Shown piece by piece: positions 41,270 to 53,831 of a DNA stretch of 64,000 nt (its first letter is position 1; the number at the start of each line of letters is the position of its first letter). The stretch is from Mesaphorura yosii (taxonomy: Eukaryota; Arthropoda; Collembola; Poduromorpha; Tullbergiidae): assembly GCA_009869945.1 (NCBI GenBank), contig WIXG01000028.1, positions 62,001 to 126,000 on the forward strand, read 5' to 3'. A program made the translations under genes and the position numbers. Below the pieces are notes generated by a model. The model was given only the letters and a program-made list of their open reading frames with translations, did no database searches and was not told the origin of the DNA.

Positions 41270-41298
41270 CAAACTCGAGTCTCAGAGGCTCGAGTTTG
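41270..41298. repeat. 29-bp near-perfect palindrome with two CTCGAG
   Basis: Two 14-bp arms flank a single central A at 41284. The left arm is CAAACTCGAGTCTC and the right is GAGGCTCGAGTTTG. They pair at 13 of 14 positions, the exception being a T-G wobble (41280/41288). Each arm holds the self-complementary hexamer CTCGAG. An arm this long with one mismatch is expected about 0.01 times by chance in 64 kb, so this is unlikely to be accidental. A dimer-binding site or cruciform is possible; no transposon hallmarks surround it. Confidence 0.7.
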
Positions 41299-41557
41299 GT
41301 TCTGCCCGGTGGAAGGAAGAACTCGAGACGGAACACGAAATACATATTTTTTCCTTGTTCGGATTTGTTTTCGTATCGGCAGACGGTGATTTGCCCTTCG
41401 AAGACAGAAATTAGAATTTAAATTAACTTATTCCAAATACAATAATACGTTTTCGGATGCGCTCGCATTTTCCCAGCCTGAGAGCATGTTCACGTTTGAA
41501 TAATAACGATCCGAAGGAGTCGGGCTTGGCTCGCTGGGCACTGTGCAGGGCGACCCG

Positions 41558-41578
41558 TGAAAGTCGATTTGACTTTCA
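41558..41578. repeat. 8-bp hairpin
   Basis: TGAAAGTC and GACTTTCA pair perfectly around the 5-nt loop GATTT. It lies about 260 bp after the 29-bp palindrome and forms part of a local cluster of inverted repeats. Confidence 0.4.
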
Positions 41579-42709
41579 ATATATTGGCTGCTGCTCTTGG
41601 AGCGTGTCACTCAACGAGGATGTACGCAGAATGTATATTTTATAAAATGAAATCACATTTTTCCGTGTTCCCTTCATGGATGTGTGCACACATTATGCTT
41701 CCATCATGTATATTTTAATTTTCTGCATTCTTTCAGAAAATCGAGCTGGCAGGAGCATAAGAGAGTTAAGATCTTCTTTGCCTTTCCTGGTATAAAAGTT
41801 TGAACTGCTTCAATGTCTGCTGCTTTTGCTGCTTAGTGGGACTTGCATTCTACCAGATGTGCGGCAGCTCGCACGGAGCGGAGTCGGCATAGTCGGTAGT
41901 CGTCATAGAAACACCCTTCCATCTCGTTGCCACATACTTTGTGCTGGATCTGTGCATTTTTGGATAACATCTCATCTGGAGGAGAGCAGCGGTAGTTAGC
42001 AGCACATATTTACAATGTATTTCATCAATGTGTGCTGTGGGCTGTCGGGCAATGCGCCGTGCATGATGCCAAAAACGGAAAGATGAAAAGGATGCTGAAA
42101 GACATTGTACGCGAGAAAAATTGAGCAAGGAGTGAGAGAAAAGAGAGAATCATTCCAAAATTAAAGTTTTTCGCAGGCATCAACTATTTACAAAGAAAGG
42201 GAACGAGCTCAGGCTGGAGAGATGAGCTTAGGGAGATGAAAAGGGTTCTCTTTGTCTGATGATGCAACCGGACATTCTTTTTCTCCTCGCAATTTCTGAT
42301 GAACCCACAAAATTGAATAAAACGAGTCGGAGCAAACACCTCGTTCGTACGTGCGGGGATCACAGACTTACACTTTCAAGCACGGTCGTATTTCGGTGAA
42401 TTATGAGCATGCTAATTGTGTGCGCCGAACAATATATCATTTTACCTTTTGCAAGGCGAAGCGTTTTACGAGGACTTTGGCTACGTTCATAATTTGAGCT
42501 GCAGATCTCAGGTTTGTGGCGGCGGCGGTGGTGGAGGTCTTTTTCTGATGTGAGTCAGCTCGGGTAAATGAGAGAGTAAAACCCCCAAAGAGAGATGGCC
42601 GATGCATGCGGGCTGAATCTTTTTTCGCTTTGGTATTTTCGCTTTATTATTACTTCTTCGTCATCTTTTGGGTTTGCTACTTCTTCTGTTTTATCATCTG
42701 CTGTTCTTT

Positions 42710-42733
42710 TTCTCATAATCATGATCATGAGAA
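42710..42733. repeat. 24-bp imperfect palindrome
   Basis: Arms of 12 bp (TTCTCATAATCA and TGATCATGAGAA) match at 11 of 12 positions with no spacer. Expected roughly 0.1-0.2 times by chance in the window, so only mildly notable. Confidence 0.4.
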
Positions 42734-45700
42734 TGACTCTATCTCGCGCAGTGTGCCTTGCCTCCTTCGTACATAAAGACGAACATATGAGACCGTCACT
42801 ATGTCATAATAAGAAAAAATATATTATTTTCAAAGTGAGAGGAAGACAACAGCAGAAATAAAAGAGGAAGGAGACTTTCACTATTCTCTGATAGCGTTCT
42901 CTATTTACATCTCGTCCGGGCTCTTGTATAGCCGAATTGCACTGATTTATGGGATATAGAAATTGTTGGAGTGGAGGTAAACCAACAAGACGCGCCAGAT
43001 GATCATCGTCAGATGATATTTATTTCGTCTGTCGTGTCCTCTGCAGCGGTGAAACGAATATAAATTTCGACCTCGCCTCACTCCGTGCTGAGTATACAGT
43101 CGAGCGTTTTTAAATGCACAAAACATCAAAGAAGCTCATCTCATCCCATCTTTTTCGTGTTTACTCTCCGCTTGCATCGGTATTAAATAGCGCACATTAT
43201 TCCAAAGTACAGCAGTTGAGAATGGAGAGGACGAGAAAAAATAATAGGAATCATTCTTGCCAACTTGTGCCTTTATGTAAAAATTTAACAAGACGATGAC
43301 AAAAGTGTCAAGAGTACGACGAAGAAGATACTGCGAAAGGGAAAAAGTTGTGTGATTATGAATAATAATAATGGCATGACTGCGAGTGATCATTTTCTTT
43401 AAGTTTCCCAGCGCAGTTGAGTTTATGTTCGTCTTTTTCCAAAAATTAAGTTTGAAGTTGTCAAACTTTTCTCTCATTTACTTGTCCCCGCTCTGCTTCC
43501 GCCAGATTCGCCTCCAATCTCGACCGATGTGCCTTGCTGCCAGTTGCACGTCCCTTCGATTCGGGCATCTATTTATTTGCGATTTGTTTTTTTGCTGTTT
43601 GAGCACAGAAACTCTGAGCAGTTATGAAAGCGGTGCTAATGAATACTAACAGAATTTTTATTTCTTTGACTCATCCACTTGAATTGATAATGACGAAGAA
43701 TGGGAGCTGATGAGACTCTGATGATGAACTGAAAAACAGGAAGCTGCGAAAAAAAAATGCAAACTGTCTTGCGTCTTGCGTGACTCTATTTCCTTATTCG
43801 CATTAATACAGTATTTGTAACTCGCGCCCTCAGTCAATATGCCCACGACTCTTCGACGAGCGCTAAGAGTATTGATTCATATTTCTACTTTGCGTACATT
43901 ATGCTCTGCTGCCTGCGTTCAGAGTTCATCTTCCTTGCGAAAATACGACTCCTCTATTTTGCAAGTTTCTGTTATTCCATTCTGTAATTCTGTCAGGCAA
44001 GCACGCCAAACTGCGAGTCACAAGGTGGAAGTAATGACAATGTGGTTCAATATGTGAAGTGTAAACACCATCATTATTTATTTGCATATTACATCGGGGC
44101 TCAGAAATACTTTGCTTGCCATGGATTATTAACACTAGCTCTCTTTAAGACGCAGCAGCGTCTCTGAAGATGCTACATCTCTGCTTTGCTTCGTGCCACA
44201 CTTTGCCAATCCAACTCGTTTCTTTATTGCATTATTGGCATTCAGCTGAGGAAATTCTGTCATTTTTATGAGCATTATACACGCTTCATTAGAAATGTCA
44301 AAGGAAGAGATTGCACTTCATATACCAAAACTGTGTCGATTACAACTTTTCTTGTAACTTATTAACTTTTCGAGAAACGAGCAAAACATCTTCATGCAGA
44401 CAGACAAACGACCTCTCCTCCGCTCTTCAACTTCATGTCAAGTCTGCAAATCTCTCTTCCACAATGAGCCAAGTGCACAGAATTTGTCTCGAGTGGGTTT
44501 GTCTATATCGCGATGATTATTGTTATTATTTAAGGTTAAGCAGTACAATACAAATGCTAATGCAAATGCCATAATACAAGACAAAACATGTCTTCTGTTA
44601 TGAAAATCTTATTACAGTTCGCGTTGTATGCAGTCGTTCATTATCCTAATTCCTAATGCATTGCATGGCATAACTGGCATGCACTGCAGACTGCAATAAC
44701 GTAATGTAGATGTAATGCAATCCACTTACACTTTCAATTTCAAGTTTTGTGTTGTAATAAGAAGTTAGGCACTTACCTTTACCTTATTACCCATATTTAA
44801 TATCACAACGTTTGTGTCTGTCGCGAACCGTTACTTTCGTACGTAGTGCAGTAGGTTACGAGACGAACGTTAAATGCCAGACACACGAGTTCTTTGGCAT
44901 GAGGCTCGCACTACAGGAATTACGCAAAGGAAACTTGAGGTGAAGAGAATTATACGCTTCTTTTGTGTAACTTTTCATCATTACTGCTCCTGCGTTGTGT
45001 ATTCGAAAAAAGATTGTACGGCACTCCAACGCAATGGCAACTCACGGCGTTATCTCATTCGACTTGTTCTCGTGAGAGAGAAAAGGAGAGTTTTTCTAAA
45101 AGCGAAATGCACTTGTCAAAAATGTGAACAAAATTCTCATCCACGCATTTAGTACGGAATGAGACACTGACATTCACACTGCAACACTTTCCTGTCCCGT
45201 GCCCGTACAAGCTCACCTCATTAAGTGAAGGATTTAATTTTTGCTGTTTGTTCCAGTGGTACAAAGACTTTGACCGTACAGAGTGTGGCTACGTGCTCAT
45301 ATTACAGTAGCAACTTGTTAATGTTTGTGTGAACCTTTCAATAAGACTTTAAATTTGCAAAAAGTTATTTCGAGACTGTCTGCCTGACTTTTGGAGATTG
45401 CTTCCCGGTCTCGTAGAATTAATCCCATTGTTATTAGACAAATGTAAATGTGTTTTCTTGTACTTGCATTGGCTTGCACGGTGCTTGAGAAAAGTCACAA
45501 CTTTTTTATTTATAAGATTATTATTGCCTGACGTGTGTGGTTGTGTTTTGTTGTATTTTGATGTTAGTATTTTCCTCGCCTAGTGCTGTTATTATTTGAT
45601 ATATCATTGCTGTCGTGTGCCGTGCGCACACCGGGCTAGAACACAATATGTGTTCTTGAAGTCGTGAACTGCACTTGCTTTCTCTCCAATCGGAGCAACT

Positions 45701-48620
45701 TGATATGTGCTGTGTGTCTTTGTTTCTAAATCTCACGCAGACGGCAAGACAAGAAGCGTCATAAATATAGAAGTCGTTTGCTCTCTCAAATTCGGGCAGT
45801 GCCACCCAAAAGCTAATACAGTTAGTCGAGCTCAACTAAATGTGGATTCTTTTTTGTTCTCGTTTCAAATTGTTTTTTATTTCTTTTTTTGACAAACCTA
45901 CTCCGACTCTCGCCGTCCGTAAGTAGTAGTCAAAGTTTAGTTATAAATATAATAGGAGAAAGCCAACTTTGTTCCAGACTGTGTATTATCAGTATTTCCC
46001 AGTTGGTCGTAATAATAATGGTAATAATCTTATGCTCGTGCAATCTCCTTGCAACAACTCTTTCCTCCTTTAATTTGTCTTTTGTGTGACCACAATACGA
46101 AACAGAGTTCATAATATTACTTGAAAATTTGTTATAGAACATTTTTACGATTCAATTGTTCCTGCTCCGAACGAGTCCAGAGATAAGATTTGCTCGCTAT
46201 TTCTTCTGCGTCGCCTTTCCTTCATCTTCCGTTTCCAGCCGGTACTGGCACGAGTGCCCGCTCTGTTTCATCGCTCGAGAATTCACTTAAGTGGCCATCA
46301 TAACATTTTATGTGCGTGGAAATGACTTTATAAAATAACAAGCACCGGCTTTGTGATACCAGAAATATGAGGCGTATTTGACAACTAGGACAAGTGACTC
46401 TTTCTTACGGTGCGCTCCCACTCAACCGAGATCTGTTACCAATAACTGCGCAACTATGCCTCATTGACAGTTTGAGAAATGGGCCAAGACAAATCGAGTG
46501 ACAACAGTGAAGTATTCCTGATGTAACCCTCATTAACTTATGTTTGTTGTTGCTAATCTTATTCTTTCTTGTTGCATCTCACAACGTATTGTTCTTGTTT
46601 TTCTTCCTCCAAATTTCGACAACTTCACTTAGAGTTATTTATTCTTGTTATTGTGGCTTTTGTGCAATTCATCTCTCATAATTCCCGCATTTGTGGTCGT
46701 GTTGAGGACCATACTGTATTGCTGCTCTTTCGAGCTGTGCTGATGCTGCAGACGAGGGATTTTATGGTAAGCGACAACTGATTGTTATGGTCATTGCGTT
46801 ATTGTGCTTTGTGATTTAATATGGTCAAAATTGGCAAGCCTAACGAGTAATGACACATTTGCATTGCATTGGTTATGGATGATTGGCGAATTTGGGCTTG
46901 GACTATGTCAGCAGTGCGACTCGCCGTCGTTGTCTTTCGAGACAATGTGCCAAAAATATTGAGTTGCATGTCAGTAAGGCAGGACAGTCAACGAAACCAT
47001 AAAATGGTATAATAAATGATTTGTTGCGAAACTTCACTCCACGAGACTAGATTGTTGCCAGCTCGATCCCGTCGAAGGAGAATTAGAAAGAATCTTTTAT
47101 CTTACAATTTTATTGTTACACGAAAGGATACGCTGAGATAATGAGCGCAAAGAAGAGGAGATGTTATGCGAGATGAGGAATAGGAAGAAACAATGCACGC
47201 AGAGATACGACGACGATGATGGTATGGTAAGGGCAACAGAGGTTATTAGAAAGTGAAACTTGTTGCTATTCTAACCATGCATTACGCATTACACATTGCA
47301 CTTTATGAGCCTACTCGAAGCTTGAGATGGTGCAAAGTGTAAACTGTGGCTCACTACCTACCTACCACAACTCAACAATTCAAGTACTGTTATCTGTTAT
47401 TGTTGCACATCGTACACACGCCATACAAAAGTTCAGTGCAGATATTCCGACTTACATCTGAAAACATGTACAACTGAATATACGGCCTGGCTCTCCTCTT
47501 ATGTCGTGGCGTAGCTTGGGTAGATATATATTTTACACCATTGTTGGCCGATTCTGTTTGGTTAGGGCAAGATAACTTTCGATATGGATGGACGCATAGA
47601 CTAATAATACTCACTCAGTCGTATTGTTGGACACTTGCTATGCTCAGAGATACGCAGCCGCTGCGAAGGGAGAGAGTCCAGATTTCTCAAGGAAGTATTT
47701 CTATAAACAAACACCCAGCCACAACACTGCAGAATGAATGGACGTGAAGAGATACTAATTATCTAACCGTTTTATGCGTACAAAACACTCGATTCACTGA
47801 AAATTCATTTTCTATTCAGTTACGAATCAAGGAAAAGCAAAACATCTCGCTGCAGCGTTTCGAAACATCGGCAGCTTTTATGTTCTGTGTGAAATAAAAA
47901 ATATAAGAGTTCTCAATTTGCCGTTTTGCCACATGCAGAAGAAGCAGCAAAGGCAGAACGCCGAAGCGTAAGAAAAGACATTTTGTAATTGAATTGACGA
48001 CGATAATGAAGTTGAGCTCGCTGCAAGGAAGGCAAGCGGCGCGATGTACCAACTCATTATCACAGGATGACAACGTAAAAAGTGAGATGAATCTTGATGG
48101 CTTTGATAGATTGAAATTTACGGTGTCGTAATTGCGTGCTTGTTCTTCGCGAAATGGAGTATTAACAATCTTGCATTTGCATCTGCATTTCTCCCTGGCA
48201 GAATGTGTTCGAACTACACTGCGTCAGGTAGCAGAGTCGCCGCAAGACAATGAAAAGATTAGGAAGACTTCAAATGACAACAGGCGGCTAAACTTCGAAT
48301 GAACAAAGAATTAGGTCATAATAAATGCAGGCGAGTTAATGATACATGGAAACGCGTACACTCTCTTCTTCTTGCCAGCTCGTGGTCTTTTCAAGCTACG
48401 CGAAGGTCGTCGATCATCGTCCGACAGAGTAAACCCTTTTTGTCATTTTCTTATTATCAGTTGGATTCCCGATTTCACTTTCTTCGTGCAAGCAGCCCAG
48501 CAAGAAGAAGGGATGTAGGCATGTGTTATTTACATTGGAATGCTGTAGCCCAGTTGCAGTGGAAGTGATTAAATGAAGGTAATTTCGAGGTTTATGAAAT
48601 CGGACTGGTTTCCTTCTGTA

Positions 48621-48649
48621 TTTATTGCCAGTCGTACGCTGGCAATAAA
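48621..48649. repeat. 11-bp perfect inverted repeat
   Basis: TTTATTGCCAG and CTGGCAATAAA are exact reverse complements around TCGTACG, which itself contains the palindrome CGTACG. The right arm supplies an AATAAA on the plus strand and the left arm one on the minus strand, so the structure could act as a poly(A) signal in both directions. No gene end is visible nearby. Confidence 0.55.
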
Positions 48650-51600
48650 CAACAACGTCGAGAACGTGCCTCTGTCGAACGTGGAGTAAAGTGAAATTAT
48701 CAAACTTGAGCATTTGTTTTTATGTCGTGCCTTGATTATAGGAATTAGTTTGACTTTGGGAAGAAAAGTCTTTAAGTTCGCATATTCCGTTCATTTCTTC
48801 AATCCGCGTATGCAACTGCACATTAGTCGAATCAGATTTCAAATCCCGTCCCAAATGCTTTGAAATCTTTTGAGTGAGTTTATCTAATTCATTAGTCTGG
48901 AAGCATTTTGATGACTTTTATCGAGCTTCTGTTGAAAAGCGAGTTTCCCTTTGCATTACATTGATTTTCTTTGATCTGCTGAGTTCCCACGGAAGCTTAT
49001 TAATCAGGAAATGCCTGTAAGGCCTGAGTCGGGTGAACTGATTAAAATCTTTAGAGTTATAATTTAAAAGCGGGATTTACATCAAAGTACTGTCTTGTAG
49101 GTGTATGTGCTAATTTACTGCTGAGTTGATCTACGAACAGGCTCATAAATATGTTCGTGTTTGCTGTGCAGGTAGACTGCAAGCTGTTCTCATATAATAT
49201 GAAGCTATTAATATTTTTAACTCGGTTAATTAGACAAATTATATGCGTTTTACGATATTCTCATAATCTGCGCCGTCGTTTTATTAGTTCGTGTTTCATT
49301 CCTTCGTGTTGAAAAAAATTAGCCAAACAAAATGGGAAGGCGGGCGAGAAATGCGGGGAAAACACGGTCGGCCACACAACCCTGATTTTCATATTACATG
49401 ATACCGAAACATTTTGTTTGCACGGAGACCTGAATAAATTCAAAGTTCGCATGCCACCCATTTCTTTCTATTATCGAAAGTAAAAGGACGACGACAATAA
49501 CAAGACTCCAGATGTCATATATTTATAGTGTAATTTTACTTCCAGGTAAAACCACGAAGCACAATTGTGCCATGCTGTTCCTGCAAACCAAAACTACGCT
49601 CGTATTTTCCCGTACAGCAAACCGTGAAACGCTGCTGACTTGTCCTGCTGAACAATGTTGCTTTCTGCGAACATACGAAAAATCAATGGCTAGCCTTTAG
49701 CCAAAGTAGGAAAAATCGAAGCCACACATTATCGTGCCCCATACACTCTTGTTAGGAGAGTTAACCCTTAATACCGGCGTCTGCCAGGCTATAATTTGTG
49801 AAAATAGAGACAGTGTTTAAAACAGTTGTCGGAAAGGAGTTTAGCAGAATGACTGGATCTCAGGTTCCAGTAGAATTTTGCAACTATTTTCATAAGCCTA
49901 ATCGTCTTAGGATGTTGCACTAAACTCCAAACCATTTTCGTTAGTTATAATTTTTTCATTAGTTCGTTAAGCATCATTTAAGTCCTTAATCCGCTTCAGT
50001 CCCTTTGTGCTTGAAACAACTGTAACTGTAATTGCGTTTGAGCCCAGCTGAATCATTGTTGAATGTTGCCTCATGATACAATTCACAACTTGCGAGCTCT
50101 GAGGTGGGAGTGCGAGTATCGGACAGGAGACACCAGCCACTCATTTTATATTCAGGGCTTCGGGTTTTGTGTGTGGTTGTGGAAAGTTGGCTCCGCAAAT
50201 CCATGAAAACTAAAACAGTGTAATTATACTTGCTTCGGAATGGATCACAGCCTATTATTCGTGTTTAATAAAACTCGAGTATCAACTTCGTGGCTTTCTT
50301 CCCGAGCGCATAAAATATTCCGTATTTACCTTCCTTTAGCTGCAAGGCGTTTCTAAATTGCTAAAGTCCTCGCGTCTGACTTATTGTTTTGGTGTTGGTA
50401 CTCTCGCATTTTAATTGCTTCAGCCTTCACTTCATTTAATTATGGATCGAATGAAATGAAGAATGGCATCATGGCTATAAAATGATTACATTTACGACCA
50501 GGCGGTTTGATAAAGTCCCACATTGCATTTTCACTCCCCTGTTCTCAGTGGTGGTGTCGTGGTGCAAGAGAATTTTATGGTCGGAAATTTTTGCATGTGT
50601 AAGCCGGTCTTGGTCTTGTCTTGACCATGGTCAATGACTGGCCGACCAGACAACAACCAACCAGCAAATGCAAGTGCGCAATATACAGTTCAGTTAATGA
50701 ATAAAACGCGTGATACGTTCTCACTTTTCTTTGTCGGCATTTCTGTTATTGTCCGTAATGAAAGGTGACGTGTGCTTAATGTGAAATGGCTTGTGGTCAT
50801 TCGATTTTCAGGCAGGACTGCATGAGAAATACTTTCTGCCTTCCCTTTCGTGTCTGTTGTGTTGTAGCTGCGACGAGGTCGCAAAAGAAAGAAAACGTAA
50901 TTGAGATGGTACGTAATAAGCGTCATGTTCTGCCATTCAACTTCTACCGTGCTGCTCTGTAGTATTAACTCGGTGATTGACTGACTGACTGCCTAACGAG
51001 CGAACCTGTTTGGAATAAGTCAAGTAATTCTAGAAAATCAACATGTGGATTATGGCACGGTGCGGGCTTGACCGAGTGCTGTTTGCTGTATTGACGTAAC
51101 ATGTGCAATTTTTTTTCGCGCATTCCGTAATTATTATCATTGGCGACGATCGTTTTGCCGTTAGACAAAAATTTAAAACAAAAAGTCAGCTCGTAACTCA
51201 TTCAGATCAAGTTTATTACATCAAATAAATTACTCGTGGTGTAAATTCTCACCATTCAGGATGATGATGACAAAAGTGCACATCACTGTTTCTCATGCAT
51301 GCATTATTACCGTATTATTAGACTGATTCATTGTTGTCTTGTCTTGTAAGATGGGAATATTTTAGAAAGTGAAATTTTACGGCTGCGCTCATCGTTCACC
51401 ACTGCATTACTGAGCGCACTGGCGAGACATTACATGTATAAGCATAGCGAATTGTAACGGCACTGCGTACGTTGTTCTTTTGTGCGTTACTACAGTTGTA
51501 CTCTTCGGGTGCCGCCGTCGCACGTTGTTTGACATTGCGTCTGGTGTTTTGTACGTCATCGAATGCGCATAATTGGAAAATCTAGAAAGATGCGAGGATG

Positions 51601-53804
51601 ATGGCCGTGATGAGAAACGAGTAACGAGAAAAATAGAAATTAAATTGAAAACGAAATGTTATACCTCCTTCTTGTGTTTCTATTGATCAGTTTATTTCTT
51701 CTCAGTCGTCATTTACATCACACTCGTGTTTTCGAGTGTCTGTACTTTTCTTTCCTTGTCTCCAACCTTTCCATGGAGAGAATCCGAAGTGCGTCAGTCA
51801 TCGTGTATGTCACTGAAAATAGTACAAACAAGTTAATTACAGACTGTTTATAGCATTAGCATTGGCTGCTGCTAAAGTAAATTGCAATGAAAATGGATGG
51901 TGCAATTAATTATTACATTTGATTGCTTTGGATGATGTATCGCACATAATTAGTCCAATGCATGCCAGTAAGTGTATAAATGCTCGGCCTGCAGCATGAA
52001 GAGCATTTCGCAATCCATAGCCGCAATCGCAATCTTTGTGTCTGATCAAATTCATTGTTCAGCGATTGCAACTGCTGCGCTGTTCTGTGCTATGCAGTGC
52101 TGCTGCAATGCAATAATGAGGTGACCTTGTCGATATAATGTGTTGCAGATTTTACGAACAATTGCAATGTTGTACGCGTTTGCAAATTTCAAATGACTTA
52201 CATAAGCAGTGGCATTGGCAAAGGCAAACGGTGGTTCACGGTTTATGATAAGGCAAATAAGGCTGAGGGAATTTTGCAGAGTTGCCCAACAACGAAGGTT
52301 ATTTTTATTGCGCACACGCCAGCAGAGCTGACTCTTTAATATTCAAATTGTCAGGGTTCAGTTTAATAACCTGAGCTAAACCAAACCAAGTCTCAAGCGG
52401 TGCCATTCCCAGTCAAGAGATGAAAGGATAAGAATTCTTAATATTCAGGTTAGCTCTGTGCGCGTGGTCGTCGTTCAATTCATTGTGAAAAATCTTGACA
52501 ATTGCGTTACGTGCGAGAATGAGCGTTCGCAGTTGGCAAAGAATGCAGCACCACTTCAAGCTGTTACTCAATGCGAGAGTTGCACATTGCAAAATTAATG
52601 TGCGTACGTTGCGACGCGACATATGCAAATGCAGCAGTTAAACACGAGCCAGCTAAATAAACATGGACGAGTACGAGCGCATGTTCAGCGTTAATTGACT
52701 CTTTCTTAATTTGTACAAAGTTGTACACTTTAATTACGATTATTATCCGCGACTTGTCAAAACGTAAATTAATGCTGCACATATCGCAAATTGTACGGGC
52801 ATATCAGATGAACTTGCACTCGTAGAGCATACATGCTACTCACTCCTGCATTAATTTGCATTAATGCCGTATTATTAGTGTTCTCTAATCTCCGGGCAAG
52901 ATCTCTGTCCCAATCACGACATGACGGAGTCCTTGTGCCCGCTTGTAGCCAAGCTTGCAGTCCTGCTGCTTGATTGCTAATGCATCGCAGCAGAGTATTA
53001 CTTATAATGTAGGCCATGCCAGAGTAGAGTTTAAGTTGGATTTGACTCGGCTCAACTGTGACCTGGAACATTATCTCCTCTGCTCAGTCTGACTGCCCTG
53101 CCAATGATTCAGTAACTCAGTCTTTGGTGCCTCATGTCGATCGCATGTGGAAATAGTTGGCACGGCACGGCTTAGGGGGTTAGCAGAACTGAGCTGTGGA
53201 ACTTGGTGAATGACTATTGTTATTGCTCCCACTTGGCTCTCCATGAATTCGACCTTTGTATCCGTCGCTTTCTCTTTTCACTTTGTCAATCCACAATTCA
53301 CGGGCTCGTGCGCGACTGAGCTTTGCTACTTTGCCTTTTGCTGGCCACAACGGCGACACAGTTTCCAGAGCCAGAAATCCGAAACCTGGTAGGAAGTTAA
53401 AAGCTCAGCAATTTCCTAGCGTCGCACTCTGCAGTAACCTCGTGCAATGATGGTGCCATGCATTAATGGCATTTGCATAATTGTTTGCCTTCCATTGAGA
53501 CATGTTAATTAATTTATTAATTCCTGGAAGCTGATGCGTAGATTCTCCGATTCCGATCGAACGCTCTTTTTGCCCAGAAAGTGGCACACGTTTTTCTCAG
53601 AAACGAGTTTTGTCCTCATCACTTTGGTATTGGCAGTGAACACGAGAAGTTTGTGCCATTTCCCAGATATTGTTGTTGTACAGAAACCTAAAACTTGCAG
53701 CATTGTAAACGCCCGTCGGCTGGGGAGAATAGAAAGTTCCGGAGAAATGTGAATCAAGCCTAAGAACACGCTCGGGATACATGAGCCTGTCATCCTGCAT
53801 TCCC

Positions 53805-53831
53805 ATTTATATTTATATTCATATTCATAAA
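53805..53831. repeat. Short hexamer tandem run
   Basis: Four to five units of TTATAT or TCATAT follow each other with period six. This is the clearest microsatellite-like run in the right half, and it is short. Confidence 0.5.

Larger units (their letters stand above)
30501..42000. other. Non-coding stretch, second part of the desert
   Basis: No gene or mobile element recognised. Items of note: a short CpG-rich patch at 38055-38074 (ACGGCCGGGCCGCCGC), a STAT-like TTCCAGGAA at 39750-39758, a TATATATATAT run near 40,530, a short CAG run near 41,038, and the inverted repeats at 40314, 41251, 41270 and 41558 listed separately. The longest frame (41019-41414, 131 codons) matches nothing. Confidence 0.5.
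42001..53000. other. Non-coding stretch, third part of the desert
   Basis: No gene, RNA gene or mobile element recognised. A GGC/GGT trinucleotide patch occurs near 42,519-42,538, GA-rich runs near 42,130, and inverted repeats at 42710 and 48621 are listed separately. A 14-bp perfect palindrome TTGACCATGGTCAA lies at 50621-50634, a kind expected a few times by chance. Confidence 0.5.

Noticed and set aside
41019-41414. 131-codon plus-strand open frame
   Set aside because: No recognisable domain, spans the 29-bp palindrome, and length is expected by chance.
50621-50634. 14-bp perfect palindrome TTGACCATGGTCAA
   Set aside because: About four perfect 14-bp palindromes are expected by chance in a window this size.
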